A stretch of DNA of 64,000 nt from Hemibagrus wyckioides (Eukaryota > Chordata > Actinopteri > Siluriformes > Bagridae): the NCBI RefSeq assembly GCF_019097595.1, contig NC_080719.1:18204001-18268000 (forward strand). The letters run 5' to 3'. This document shows positions 12,861 to 24,974 of this stretch, piece by piece; position 1 is the stretch's first letter; each line of letters begins with the position of its first letter. Under the pieces are notes generated by a model. The model did not search any database. It was not told the DNA's origin and was given only the letters and a program-made list of their open reading frames with translations. Both the position numbers and the translations under genes were made by a program.

Positions 12861-12949
12861 TGAGTGTTGAGGCTTAAAGGTGAAATTCTGGCACAAACTT
12901 CCAGACTCTAGTACAGATGAGAGCTTTCACACGTGATATAGTACTCTGG

Positions 12950-13200
12950 AAGACTGTAAACAGAATCCTGGGTTATATTGTTTGAGGTTTCATACTGCTC
13001 ATACTTTACCTGGGATTGACACTGAATCCTGACTCTTCATAATCTGATCTTTCACACTGTACCTTCCTATATCCTGCATTAACCTTCTTCTAATTTGCAT
13101 ATTTGCATATCAACAGCCCTGAGTGGATAAATACATCATGTGACGCTTTTAATAATGGCTTTGTCTCACTCTTTCACATCAGTGAGGGGGGAAAAAAGGA
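12950..13200 (+). repeat. Dispersed repeat, copy 1 of 2
   Basis: About 230 bases are repeated in the same orientation at 24405-24650. Shared phrases include AGAATCCTGGGTTA, TACTTTACCTGGGATT and CTCTTCATAATCTGA. The family is not recognised; no coding sequence is seen. Confidence 0.7.
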
Positions 13201-13538
13201 CAGATCTGCTGTTCTTACCAGAGTCGGTTTTGTTGTCACTACTGAACTGTTCCTACGTCCTGGTTTTCACAGGTTGCGAGTCTCACAATGTTTAATTTTT
13301 GCTTGAGTTTCTGTTAAGCATCTAACCGTAACATTCTAACACTGCACACGTTCGGCACCTGAGTACAGGGTTATCACCACAAAAGTGACACTAGCTCTGC
13401 TTCAGCAAGTACTGTCCATGCAACTAAATTACAAGTGTGAAACGTTCCTCTACCTGGGATTTAGGATTAAGCTTGTTGTGGAAAACCTTATACAGCTCCT
13501 GTTTACCATCACACCCACATCTGATATAATCCTGTTTA

Positions 13539-13987
13539 TACACCAGGCATAACATTATGAGCAGTGACAGGTGAAGTGAGTATCTCCTCATCATGGCACC
13601 TGTTAGTGGGTGGGATATTTTAGGCAGCAAGTGAACATTTTGTCCTCAAAGTTGTTGTGTTAGAAGCAGGAAAAATGGGCAAGCGTAAGGATTTGAGAGA
13701 GTTTGACGAAGGGCCAAATTGTGATGGCTAGACGACTGGATCAGAGCATCTCCAAAACTGCAGCTCTTGTGGGGTGTTCCCGGTCTGCAGTGGTCAGTAT
13801 CTATCAAAAGTATCCTTTAAGTTGCGAGGTGGGACCTCTGCTGCTAACATCTTGGTGCCAGATACCACAGCACACCTTGAGGGATCTAGTGGAGTCTATG
13901 CCTCAATGGGTGAGGGTTGTTTTGGCAGCAAAAGGTGTACCAACACAATATTAGGCAGGTGGTCATAACGTTATGCCTGATCAGTGT
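13539..13987 (+). mobile_element. Internally deleted Tc1-like element
   Basis: The ends are inverted copies: left CAGGCATAACATTATGA, right reading inward CAGGCATAACGTTATGA. Inside, after a GGGCAAGCG segment, is a transposase N-terminus, [19 protein letters not shown] and [20 protein letters not shown] (helix-turn-helix), if one frameshift near 13710 is allowed. This is fused directly to C-terminal phrases such as [22 protein letters not shown] (13703-13954 frame). The catalytic middle is missing, so it is non-autonomous. Confidence 0.7.
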
Positions 13988-16900
13988 ATATCCGTTATAA
14001 CATGTCGAACATATATTCCATATCTACAGTATATCTATCTTTGCCCTCCTTTTTATTTTCCTCACTCTCTTTTCTCTCTGACTCAATTCTCCAGCTCTGT
14101 CGCTCTTTCCCAGCCAAAACGAACACCACTTGGGCTGCTTAAGACGCCCTGCCATGCAGATGCATTATTCAGTTCCCCTCGTCAACTGAAAGGCAAACAG
14201 AAACTGGAGCTCACACATCCTAATTCTTTAAATATGGACTCTCTTACCCATTTTCTTTGGGGAAGGCACAGCATGCTTGACATATTGATGAATTTGGTTG
14301 AGGTTATGAACTGTAAAGTAAACTTTATGAACTGTTTTCACTTCATTTACATTCATTTATTTTCTAAAAATGGTGGAAAATAATGATCCAGCAAATTCTA
14401 AACTGCTGAATGTTCCAAAATGCTCTGGCATACAAATGTAGGCCCAGGGTCATTTTTTTTACACTCGGTTCTTACCTCTAGCGTGTAGTAGCTGATTTTA
14501 TTATTATTTTTTGGTTGTTGTTTTTTTCCGATTTGTTTTTTTTTATTCCAGTTGCTCTCGTTAATCAGTGTTATGCAGTCTCAAATTGAAAGTACAAAGC
14601 CTTTAGCCAAAGTGAATATGAAATATTAATGACATCGCATTATTATTTAACAAGTTGTATTGATGTTAGCTGTTATTTGCCTGTGGAGCATTAAGTCATG
14701 TAAGAGAGCAGTGCGTAATTAATACATTAGTCTTCCGTTTTTAAGAAATGCGGGACTCAGCATTATATTACAGTGGGTCGGTCCTGAAGGGAGAAGTTTG
14801 AAACGGATTAATTGGACTACAAAACATTCCATCAGTCTGTTATTGAAAGTCTGAAATCCACTGAACAAAAAAAACCCCTTGTTTATTTCTTGTAAGTGCC
14901 ATATAACTACATCCAGATTTATTGTGATTCCATCTTCCACTTCCATCCAACTGAACAAACCCTTCATATCAGCCAGTTTTAAAGCTATAAACTGGTGAAC
15001 CTTTTTTTCTTTTCTTTTTTTACTTTTTTAATACATATATAAATAAATACATCAGGTGGATTCGATGCCTTTTGCTCGCCAAGGTCCTACCCTTTTGTAT
15101 TAAGGCTTTTCACAATCGGAGGATATCACCTCCCGGTTCTCTTGTGTTAAATCAGCACCCACATGGTCTCATTCTTTCATCTGAACCTCCCTTTAGCATG
15201 AAACCTGGTGCACCGATGAGAAATTAGCTCGCGGTCCAGCCTACCCCAGTGCTGATTGAAAAGTCTGATGATGGAGTATTTGAAGCCTTTGGAGAACTCG
15301 GGCCACGATTAACATTTAAACATAATCCATCCGAAGCCTGTGAGGTCTTCGGTTTCCCTTCAAAGGAGGCGGCTGAGGAGAAAGCTACGCACTGATGTAC
15401 GTCAGCGTGGTGTTTGAGCTCACCGGTTTCAGAAGCCGTCGTTCTGCCAGTGTAACGTTCAATTTCCATTTAAAGCTCAATCTGCGCTTAATCTCGACCC
15501 GAGACGCTGACATTTAAGCTAATGCTGTTATGTCACTACCTACAGGGGCAAAATGTTAAACAGTAGCAGCCAAATTCTTCGGTTTATGTCGTCCAACGTT
15601 TTTTATGTTAGTAAAAATGCCAAGCGTTGTGATCTATAATGGATTTGAAGGTCTTGTGATTACGTGTATTATAAGAGACAACCATTTAAAAAAAATACTA
15701 CTAATAAATAAAACGCCGCCCTTCTGCTAGTTTCATGTTAATTTTGATTCATCTGAGGCACGATCCCGTTCCCCTCACTGCCTCATCCCTCAGCCTGTAA
15801 GTGCAGGGCTATAATACAGCAATGCCTCGTTTTTATGGCGGTGAATCTAAGAACCATCGAATAGATTGACAAAAGTTTAGAGAGGGCATTTGCATGTCTG
15901 CACTATTAATCTGAAGAGGAAACGAGACAGAATGCACACTGAGATTGCCCAGCCTTTATAAATCACAGCCAGGTCGCAGAAAGACCCGGTCAAGCCTGAA
16001 CCGTGTGGCACGGAGGAATCGTTTGTATCGTGTAAGTGGAGGAAACCCTTCAGCAAGACTTCTTACTGTTCTCATGCTGAAGCTCATATCATCATCTGCA
16101 AAATTGCATACCTGAATTTATTCAACCAACACAGCATCGGCTTGCAATATAGATGAGAGAAGATACTTTATTGTTGTTGTATACAATACAACACAATGTA
16201 GTGTGGCAACTCTCGGACAGCAACATGGATATTTAAACAGGGCACTCAGGAAAGAATAAATAAATCATATACAAGATTGCACATAAATATCGAGATGTAT
16301 ATATCGAACATGACATATTGCACATTGTATAAAGTGACAAAGTGATTCAATATGATCGTCCCTCAGCGCCGGTATGAACTTCCAGACTCGATCCCGACAG
16401 CAGAATCCGTCACTGTCTTCAAGATCCACCTCTGCCCCGAAGACTGAAAAATGGACTTTGCTTCTGTTTTGTGTGTCTCCATGTTGAGCATTGAATGTCT
16501 TCGTCATGTCTCACTCCACAGTGGTGATTAATATGAAGCTCCTATGAAAGTAGACTCTCAGGACTTTAAGGGTTTGTAGCATTTCATAAGAATTTCAGTT
16601 TTTATCCCTAGCCTACTAGGGAGCAATATATTCATAGAGAAGTTCTAACGAAACAAAAACGGCTAGTTTTTTATGACACAAATGTTTAAAGGAAATGTTG
16701 ATGTCAAACCCATTTCTGCTCTCCGAGGTGCTCCAAGTGCTTGTTTATCTAAAGCAGCTCAGATTTGATCTTCAGCCACTAAAATTCTGTATAAGGTTAC
16801 CCAACAGAGGGGAAAAACACATCTCAAACTTTGAATCCGTCTATCATTCTTGGACAATAAAATAGTTCACTTATTTATTTTGATTGAAAATGTCTAATAA

Positions 16901-17649
16901 GTTGGTTTCCGTTCTGCTGGTGGTCAGGAACCTGGTGGTTATCTGGAGTGAGACTGGATGTTCTGAATTAAAACAGCATAAAGTAGAACAGCGTAAGTAG
17001 TTTTAATGTCTGTTGTTGATTCAGGTGTATACATGTGTGAATAGAATTAATGAATAAATAAATACATTTTAGATTTGATCATTTTCACATACGTAACAGT
17101 GATGGTTTTTTATTATTTCTTCTTCACATTTTAGCGCCGTCAGTAAAATATCTGCTCAAACTTAAGTCTTCGTTGAGACGCACCAGGAGAGAAAAAAGAA
17201 AATCTATACGACTAATTAGGACAAGGAAGTGTGTTTACTCACCTGTCAGTCATGTCGCTTGCCTTTTCTTTCTCGGACTAACATCGGGGAGTTAGGGAGC
17301 GTGGCTTTAGGGGGGAAACACTGATCATCTTTCGCTGTTTTGATTTTCAGCTTTTAAAACAGCTCGCTTCAGCGAAATGCTGCTAATTATCTTTAGTGCC
17401 TTGAAGCTGCTTGAGATTTCCAAATCAGTTATGTTGAGTGGAAAAAGAGACTTACAAGAAATTCCACTTGGCAGCTGCTGAAATGACTTTGTTGTCGAAC
17501 ATCGATTAAATGCATAACAAGACACTTTTGCAGTTTAAATAAAGAAACGAGGACAGGAGGTCGTGTGTTTAAACGTTTACATCTGTATGCGGAGAATGGG
17601 GTGTGGAGGAAAACGTGTACGATTTTACATTGATTGCAGGATGAAATAT

Positions 17650-18075
17650 GTTAGTGTTTGTGTTAGTGTTCATTACTACTTCATTACTCCTCACCACCAT
17701 ACCTACTACCACTGCTCAACTGGTCCCACCATTCCTCAGGGTAAAAGGTAGGTATACATCTAGACTCTTCTCTGTTCTGGCACCGAGGTGGTGTAATGAA
17801 CCAGATGTCCGTACAACCGAGTCTCTGACCGTCTTCAAACAACAGATGAAGACCTACCTCTTCCTGAAACACTTAAACTAGCTCTTATTTTCCATGTTTT
17901 TTTGTGTATTGTTATATGTTCATTTAAAAAAACCCAACACAGTTTTTAGGCTGATGTGATACTAAGTCTGTGACCGATAGAACCAGTGTTAATGTATTCA
18001 TTGATGGAGAATTTATAGCACTCTTGTACGTCACTCTGGATAAGAGCCTGCCGAGTGCCAGAAATGTAAATGTGT
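17650..18075 (+). mobile_element. L2-like LINE 3' end (fragment 1)
   Basis: The frame from 17648 gives LVPPFLRVKGRYTSRLFSVL, then APRWCNEPDVRT and FKQQMKTYLFLKHL, the C-terminal end of the reverse-transcriptase ORF of fish L2-type LINEs. It is followed by a tail with CACTCTGGATAAGAGCCTGC, the usual L2 3' terminus. It is 5'-truncated, as is normal for LINE insertions. A second copy is at 50110-50745. Confidence 0.7.
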
Positions 18076-18149
18076 ACAAAAGAGAATAAGAAGTTTTAAT
18101 TAAATTCAGCACAATTCTCAAACCTACGCTTAATATATATTAATGCTTA

Positions 18150-18427
18150 CAGTCGTGCTTGGAAGTTTGTATTTCTGTATTAAATACGACCCAAAAACAT
18201 CAGATGAACCCAATCAAACAAATGAACCCAAAGTATTACACTCCGTATTTTTTTTTTATTTGTGATCCACTATTACATAATCTGTGTGGTGTGTGAACCT
18301 TTGCTTTTATTGTGACCCAGTTTGGTTTTTTTGTCTACTTTTAGGAAAATCCGATGATGTTTTGGGTCGTTATTTATGCAGAAATATAGACGATTCTAAA
18401 GGGTGCACAAACTTTCATGCACCACTG
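18150..18427. mobile_element. 278-bp TA-flanked MITE
   Basis: Left end CAGTCGTGCTTGGAAGTTTG; right end reading inward CAGTGGTGCATGAAAGTTTG. Both are bordered by TA (18148-18149 and 18428-18429). The size, ends and TA duplication fit a non-autonomous Tc1/mariner-group element. No coding capacity. Confidence 0.75.
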
Positions 18428-19594
18428 TATGTAATAGTGATTTGTAAAGCAGTAAGCTGGGAGTCAACTTGTATCTCTGAACGATTTTAAAGTCAGTTGT
18501 TGAAAATGTGTCGTCTCGTAGAACGGTGTTTTTTTTTTGGTTTGTTGGGCTGGTGTAACCAGTGGTACTGAGGGTTAAGGAAGGAACGAAGGCCGGAAAA
18601 CGGCTAATTATCTTTCCTGCACTTTATCAGGATGATGTGCCCCAGTCATACTCGCTCCTGTAGTCGTTGACCCAGAGCCGATGTTTATATGGTAATTGGT
18701 GTGTAAGTAAACACTGTTGGTTTTAGCGTGTATTGTTCGTCCTGGTTAGTTAGAACCTGTCAGAGTCTGCATTCTACTCTCAGGCTCTCGGATCTTGAAG
18801 AAAAGAAGAAAAAAAAAAGAATCTAGAGACAACAAAAACAGAGGCTGGAGGCTGGAGCTTGTGGCGTTGGGTTTTCTGAAGATTACTGGCTGCCTGAATT
18901 AGATCTCCATGTTGACGTGTTTTTGCGCTGTGCTGTTTGTGCTCTTTTTTTTTTCCTCCTTTTTTTTAATTAGACCGCTTGGGCACCGACGTGGGATTCC
19001 GCTCTGATTTGTGGTTTATGTTTTGCATGTTGTGCTTTGACTATTTCAAAACCATGGATGGCGCAAGAAGTGCTGCAGAGGCTTCCCCTGTGGTTCGTTT
19101 TAGTCTTCTTTTTTTTTTTGATGCGAGCCTCAAGAACCAGACTTCTCTCTCTCCGCTCTGTTCTCTGCTCTAACACACTCCACTGTTTCCAGGGTGAGTC
19201 ATTTCCCCTTGAATGTAACATCCAAAAATGTCTAGGAGAGACGAAGAGTGGGCAAAATGACCGAAATACCATGATACTTACACAAGAAATGTATAAGTTC
19301 CACGCTATGGATCAATATATATGTTTTTGATGAGAAACCAGCAAAACTGTTGTTACATTTTTTTTTTTTAAAAAAAAAAAGCTTTACACTTATTTAATGT
19401 CTAGAATAAGAATTTATTTAATATCCCAAAGGAGGGAAAATACATTCTGTAAAATCTAATATATCTAATCAGATGCTTTCAGTCCGTTTGTTACTGTTAT
19501 TAAAAAAAAGCAAAAACATTAAAATATGATAAAAGATTGGATGATAAGTGTTGACATCTCCAAAAAGTCTATTGTGATATAATTTAGATAGAGA

Positions 19595-19690
19595 GAGAAA
19601 GAGTTCTTTATTACTTTATTGATCCCTGAGGGGGAATGTGTTTGTCACAGCCAAAAATCTCAAATATATCTACAAGGACACATACAGTCA
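19595..19690 (-). repeat. LINE-type 3' tail fragment
   Basis: The phrase TTTATTGATCCCTGAGGGGG is a common 3' end of fish non-LTR retrotransposons and SINEs that borrow it. Only the tail is present. Confidence 0.4.
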
Positions 19691-19716
19691 GACGGTAAGC
19701 TAAATAAATACACGCA

Positions 19717-20800
19717 CTAACTGCTCACTTTATTAGTAACTCCTCCACATTCATGCAAGTATCTAATCATCCAATCAGGTGGCGGCGGTGCAGAAAACTC
19801 AAGAGCTTCCGTTACAGATCAGACTGAAGAAACATTGTGATCTTAATGACGGTGGCATGGATGTTGGTGTCAGATGGGCTGCTGGAGTATTTCAGTATTT
19901 CATCTGGGATTTTCACACACAACAGTCTCCACACTGTTGCACTGTTTACACATGATGGTGCAGAAAACAAAAAACATCCCGTGAGACTTTTAGTTCTGGA
20001 AAAACCTTGTTTACATTTGGACGCCTTTATCCAGAGCGACTTATGTGTTAATTCAATTTTTTTTTATATAACTGAGCAATTCAGAATTAAGGGCCTTGCT
20101 CAAGGGCTCAACAGTGGCAGCTTGGTGGATCTGGGATTCAATCTCACAACCTTCCGATCAGTAGGCCAACACCTTAACCACTAAGCTACCACATCCCCTT
20201 GTTAATCAGAGGAAAATGGCCAGATTGGGTCAAGCTTCCATGAAGGAATACAGTAACTCAAACACAATATACATCCGTGATCAGCAGAAAAGCATCCCAG
20301 AACAAACACCACATCAATCGATGAAGTGGATGAGCTCCAGTCAGACAAGAACAGGATTCTGAGGCCTCCAGATTAAGGGGGAAATCAGCTGATCTTTTTC
20401 CAGTTGTCCAGTTTGAGTGAATCTGTGTTAATGATTCCTCAGATTCTTGTTCGTGTCTGACAGAAGACGAACCTGATGTGGTCTTCTACTGTTGTAGCAC
20501 ATTTATGCATTTAATGTTGGATGTTTTGTGCATGCTGAGATGCTTATCTGCTCATCACAGTTGTAAAGAATGTTTATTCGAGTTACTATATCCTTCCTGG
20601 AAGCTTGAAACAGTCTGGCTACTTTTTCCTCTGACCTCTTTTATCAAGAGGGCTTTCTAACTGTCCCTCACTCAGGGTTTTTTTTCACACAATTCTGTGC
20701 AAACTCTACAGACTGTTGTGTGTGAAATTCTCAGGAGATCAACAGTTTCTGAGATACTCACACCAGCGCAATCTAGGACTAGTATTCATGCCATAGACAC
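19717..20800. mobile_element. DNA-transposon-like dispersed repeat, split by a SINE
   Basis: The sequence from TGCTCACTTTATTAG (19717) through AATCATCCAATCAGG, and after the SINE from TTAATCAGAGGAAAATGGCC to GTTTCTGAGATACTCACACC (20763), matches in order a widespread teleost non-coding repeat that I know by its phrases GAGATGCTTATCTGCTCA and TGTGTGTGAAATTCTCAGGAGA. It is interrupted at 20012-20196 by a SINE. No transposase frame is visible. Confidence 0.5.
20012..20196 (-). repeat. tRNA-headed SINE inserted into another repeat
   Basis: On the minus strand it starts with a tRNA-like head (GTAGCTTAGTGGTTAAGG, then GATTGAATCCC as B box) and ends with a tail containing AAGTCGCTCTGGATAAAGGC. CCTTGTT occurs just before it (20005-20011) and again at its other border (20197-20203), a likely 7-bp target duplication. 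Confidence 0.7.
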
Positions 20801-21610
20801 ATAATGCGTGTGTAATTTGTGTGTAATTATATGTGTATATTGTTTCCAAAATCATTATCCCAAATGTTATTGTCTTTATTTCTGCAAATAAGTGATAGTC
20901 AGTAGTTTCTGACCCGTAAGAACTTGTTAAAGGTGCAGTGGATCTTCGGCTTCTTTAGCTCCTGTTCTGAACTAAGACAACTAATCCCCAGGATCCTTCA
21001 GAGAAACTCCAAAGGATCTCTCAAATCTCCAAATTGTGTACCTTAATCTCCCCTGAACTGTGCCCATGTGATGTGGAGATAACAGGGTACATTGCACTGT
21101 CTATTTTATGGATCTTTTCCTAAGAGGCAATAACAGAGAAAGATCCTTTATTTAGTTGGACAGATGGGCAGTTTCGATGATGTGGGACTTATGTGTCTGA
21201 CTGGAAGTAATGGGCAAATAAAAAAGGAGGGGTTCAGTACTTGAGAAGCACTTGAGCATTTGTTTCAGCCGTAAAATTTGAAGGGCATCACTTTGAGTTA
21301 ATGCGTTTTTCTGATTTATCATCCTAAAAGTTCCGTGTAATGTTTCACACCTGATCAACGTGTCAGATTTTTTTTTCTGGAATTTTCTGGAGTGTCTTAG
21401 GTTGTTTATTCTCTGTAGGCCTACTTTTAATCATTTTAAACTTTATTCCCTGATAGTTAATGTCAAATCACAAAGAGGGAAAACCATTTCCTGGTTTTTA
21501 TTATTTCGAAAGCTTTTTGCTGTGAATGTGCAGTAAAACACTGCATTATATTTGCACAGGATTAATCAAAAGTGTGAAAAGTTTACTGTTCCATGGTCGA
21601 AAAACTTAAA

Positions 21611-21627
21611 ATATATATATATATATG
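21611..21627 (+). repeat. (AT)n microsatellite
   Basis: A short run of AT dinucleotides inside intron B-C. Confidence 0.7.
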
Positions 21628-22162
21628 TGTTGTGTTTTTGTAATACTCAGACGAACAATTATTTATTTGTCTGCTCACACTCCAAAGTCCATTTATCCTC
21701 GTCATTAGCTTAAAAACTTAAAAACACACAAATTCATTCCAGTCCCACTGACGAATCAGGTTTGGCCGCAGGACAGCCTCTGTTTCCATCATCGCATTAA
21801 AACCCTGGAGAGAAGTTCACATTAATTTGCTGTACCTAGAAAAAAAAACAACACAAATCAATCCCAGAATGCAGAATATCTACAGTATGATACTGTATTA
21901 TGGATGGAAAAAAGTAAATGGAACAGCATGTTACTGTTTTGGGGAAATAAAATGAAATACTGTTTACAGGAAAGGGTTACAGTGTAAAAAATAAAATAAA
22001 GATCCATTTTTTGTGGTTTAAACTGGAAAAGTGCATCTTGCGTTAATCAACCTGTCTTATAAAGCTGGTGTCTTTATAACATATCTATTATCTAAGATCA
22101 TGAAATATGAATAAATGTATTAAGTCCATGCAGAAATCAGACATCTATATTTTTGTCCACAG

Positions 22163-22329
22163 GTCAGGTGACCAACGCTGCTATTATCCCTGCCCCTGGC
22201 AACATGTTCCTGCCCGACAGTCGACCTGGCATCCCCTTACCTCGCTTCAGCCGTCATCTGAACAATTCGGAGCAAGCTGAAGGAGCCGGAGCAGGAGGAA
22301 TGTGTCTCAGGCTGGGTGCTAACTGCCAG
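22163..22329 (+). CDS. wdr18: wdr18 internal coding exon (exon C, post-WD40 linker)
   Basis: This 167-nt exon has the acceptor TTTGTCCACAG and the donor GTATTG. The first two bases complete glycine, giving KGQVTNAAIIPAPGNMF, which matches the human KGPVTNA segment right after the last clear WD40 repeat. It continues with PDSRPGIPLPRFSRHL and a Gly/Ala/Glu-rich stretch, and ends in phase 0 with CQ. This is the region between propeller and C-terminal helix; it is less conserved, fitting a linker or surface strand. The direct match across the junction with exon B shows that no exon is missing from the 17.8-kb intron before it. Confidence 0.95.
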
Positions 22330-22679
22330 GTATTGTATATGATTAAAATAAATGTCACATGGATGTGATTAATCTATCGAATCCAAATGGACAAACCTGA
22401 TTTATAAGCTGATACTGATTAATTAGAAATATACAGTTATTATTGAGAGTATGTGGAAGCTTCCTAACAAGAGCCAAGCTGATTGTATACATCGAAGGAA
22501 CGAGATGTTTTAATTAGGGCTGTCACTTTTTAACCGATATTTAAACATCTGTTCAACCATGGCTTGAGAAATTGTCCATACAAATATTAATGAGCAGCAT
22601 TGGACAGTTTTTAATTGTGTTGTTTAGCATCTGATCCAGCAGTGGGTGCCCTAAAAGTTTTGCATGTCTTCGACCCATC

Positions 22680-22823
22680 AGTAAATAAGAAAATGGAAGA
22701 TAACAGCAAACAGCAGAACTGCTTTGAGTGGACAATGCTGAGCCCAAATTATCTAAAATGCAGTGTGTGGAAATATTTTGGGTTCTACACCGTAGATGGC
22801 CCATCAGTTGGGTCTAAAAGATA
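22680..22823 (+). pseudogene. Possible BED-finger/hAT transposase scrap
   Basis: The frame 22615-22824 contains SVWKYFGFYTVDG, which resembles the start of a BED zinc finger (W, F and aromatic spacing) of hAT transposases. The zinc-binding Cys/His residues that should follow are absent because the frame ends soon after. Nearby copies of TTGGGTCTAAAA suggest related scraps. Assigned by eye only. Confidence 0.35.
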
Positions 22824-22927
22824 AGGCCATTTGTTGACTTTGTAAAAAACAACCTGCACAAAAACAAATCAAAGTAGCAGAAGGTCGGACAGACGAGTGG
22901 TGCAGCGCCATACAACCTTGTATTATG

Positions 22928-23041
22928 TGGGGATGTGGTAGCTTTAGTGGTTAAGGTGTTGGATTACTGATCAGAAGGTTGTGAGTTTGAATCCCGGGTC
23001 CACCAAGCTGCCACTGCAGGGCCCTTGAGAAAGGCCCTTAA
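22928..23041 (+). repeat. tRNA-headed SINE, truncated
   Basis: GGGGATGTGGTAGCTTTAG starts a tRNA-like head. GTGGTTAAGG and GAGTTTGAATCCC sit at A-box and B-box positions, and a body with CCCTTGAGAAAGGCCCTTAA follows. It breaks off at TTAA, where a piggyBac-like end begins. Its head is very similar to the copy at 28762. Confidence 0.75.
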
Positions 23042-23545
23042 CTCTCGCGTGCTTTTTTTTTTTTTTTTTTTTTCTTGTATAAAATATAAGTCATTTGGGG
23101 TCCAACTGACCCGGGACGATATTGAGGTTTAAAAAGCACTACAGAAATAATAGTCCTTTACACATATTGTCTTTATTTCAATGTAGATAGCATTTACACA
23201 TTAGATCACATTCAACAATGAAAGTGTTATTCGTCTTTGTGACGGTTATAATTTGTGTAACAAAATATACTATAATAAAGAGCTTGTTGGCAGAAATCTA
23301 GAAAACAACTAAGATGGAATAATGTTTCAAATGATGTTTATTATTTTGCACTGATTTATTAAATACAGGTGATGAACAACAACATGAGCACAAGAAACCA
23401 GAGATTATCGCAGTTGCTGGCTGTGAAACACAGCTTAGAAAAACAAAATCTGCAAATGCGAATGATTTACAACAAAATGCAAGACATTTTTTATGAAAAT
23501 ATAAAACGGGTCAATTTGACCCGAACACCAAACAAGGAGAGGTCA
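23042..23545. mobile_element. Possible piggyBac-like non-autonomous relic
   Basis: After TTAA at 23038-23041 comes CTCTCGCGTGC, a T run, then GTCCAACTGACCCGGG. The right side has CGGGTCAATTTGACCCG at 23508-23524, followed by AACACCAAACAAGGAGAGG. Paired GGGTCA palindromes near the ends and TTAA target use recall vertebrate piggyBac/Looper elements. A clean right-hand TTAA is not seen. The 85-codon frame at 23369-23626 (GTG start, Asn/Gln/Lys-rich) has no recognised domain. Confidence 0.35.
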
Positions 23546-24404
23546 AATCTGGAAGTCAGCCAGAGCAATTCAAGCTGGCAGGAAGTGTATAGCAACTCAA
23601 ATAATCACTCGGTACAGCCGTGGTGAGCAGAAATACATCTCGGCATGCACTAAACTTCAAACCTTAACCACATTATATGTGTTTTGTATGGAGATCCCTC
23701 CAACTGCCATTGGTGCAAGTAGTATTTCCCAGACCTCAACATACAGCATTGTTATGAGATTATCAACGATTATTAGCTACAGTCAGTGGTTAAAAATGGT
23801 GCAAATAGTCTTAATTAATTAAAATCCTATTGATTCAGAAGGACATTTTTCACGCCTGCCCCTTATTTGTCATTAAGACAATGTGTTGTGTTTAATGTGT
23901 TTGGTAAACATTTAAAGATTAAGTGAAAGAGACACTATGGCACATTCTTCTTCTACACTAGAGTAAGATAAATGTTGCAGTATTGTTAACAAACAGCTGT
24001 TTATGGCCCATCGCTAAGCCTTTCAGCGTCAAAATCAATTAAAGGCTGGTGAATAATGTGGGTTTTCTTGTGTGTTTAAATTGCCTGCCACCTGCTGTGT
24101 GTTTACACTTTTTTGTTTGCTCTTTAACACGTCCAGACGTTTCACATTCACGTACACGTTCACAATGCCGCCTGCTTTTCGTCTATTCTCGCCTGCTTCT
24201 TGCCTCCTCGGTCTCTAGCACCATTGTTTGCTCTTGTTATTGACTTTAAGTCTAATCCCTGCAGCCTGCGGGAATGTTGTCATCCTTCCAAAATAAGCCT
24301 TTTCAATAAAAGATATGAGGTAAGATAGATCACTGAGATTTTTAGATAAACCTGTTTGCTGTCAGAGTCTAAAGCAACAGAGTCTGATGTATATAAAAAG
24401 CACC

Positions 24405-24650
24405 CTGAGAGAGTGTAAACTCTCTGTAAATAGAATCCTGGGTTAGTGTGTTTGAGGTTTTTACACTGCTTATACTTTACCTGGGATTAACACTGAATAT
24501 TGACTCTTCATAATCTGACCTTTCACGTTATATATTCCCTGTCTTAACCTTCTTATTTGCTCCATCAACAACGCTGATTGGATAAAAACAGCATGTGAAG
24601 CTTTAAATAATGTCTTGTCTTGCTCTTGCACATCTGCGAGAATTACAGGC
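24405..24650 (+). repeat. Dispersed repeat, copy 2 of 2
   Basis: Same-orientation copy of the segment at 12950-13200, sharing AGAATCCTGGGTTA, TACTTTACCTGGGATTAACA and CTCTTCATAATCTGA. The copies are clearly diverged (many substitutions and small indels). Confidence 0.7.
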
Positions 24651-24974
24651 TCATCTCTTGGCCTATAAGTTGGGTCTAAAATTTAAAAAACAAATAAAAC
24701 ATTATATAAATTTATTTATATCGCTGTTGCTTCTATGTTAATTCTGTTGTTTTCATTTAAATATCCATATTTAAATAACATTATTATTTTCAAGAGCTTG
24801 GTCCATCAATTGGGTCTAAAATACTTGCCCTCAAACCTGTATTGTTATCTTTCACAGCTTTATCATCTTTTTTTGCTTTCTTAAGTTTGTCATGTTCTTT
24901 CTGACGTCCAGTTTTTTTTTTTTTTTTACCATAAATAAAACCATCTCCACTTCCTCCTTCATTTTCCCCGACAT

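Larger units (their letters stand above)
4357..22162 (+). other. wdr18 17.8-kb intron between exons B and C
   Basis: The largest intron here. It holds the SINE at 6.8 kb, MITEs at 8.8 and 18.1 kb, Tc1 relics at 10.5 and 13.5 kb, the pyrimidine tract at 11.55-12.3 kb, an L2-like 3' end at 17.65 kb and a SINE nested in a DNA-transposon-like repeat at 19.7-20.8 kb. Stretches in which I recognised nothing: 4357-6140, 7730-8780, 9350-10515, 10830-11540, 14000-16140, 16510-17640, 18430-19590 and 20800-22160. Around 16150-16280 there is a repeat-like TTTATTGTTGTTGTATACAA segment of uncertain family. Confidence 0.6.

Noticed and set aside
23369..23626. 85-codon frame preceded by an acceptor-like TTAAATACAG, as an alternative wdr18 exon
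   Set aside because: Exon C joins exon D in frame with good match to known WDR18, and the Asn/Gln-rich product has no counterpart; it lies in a transposon-like segment.
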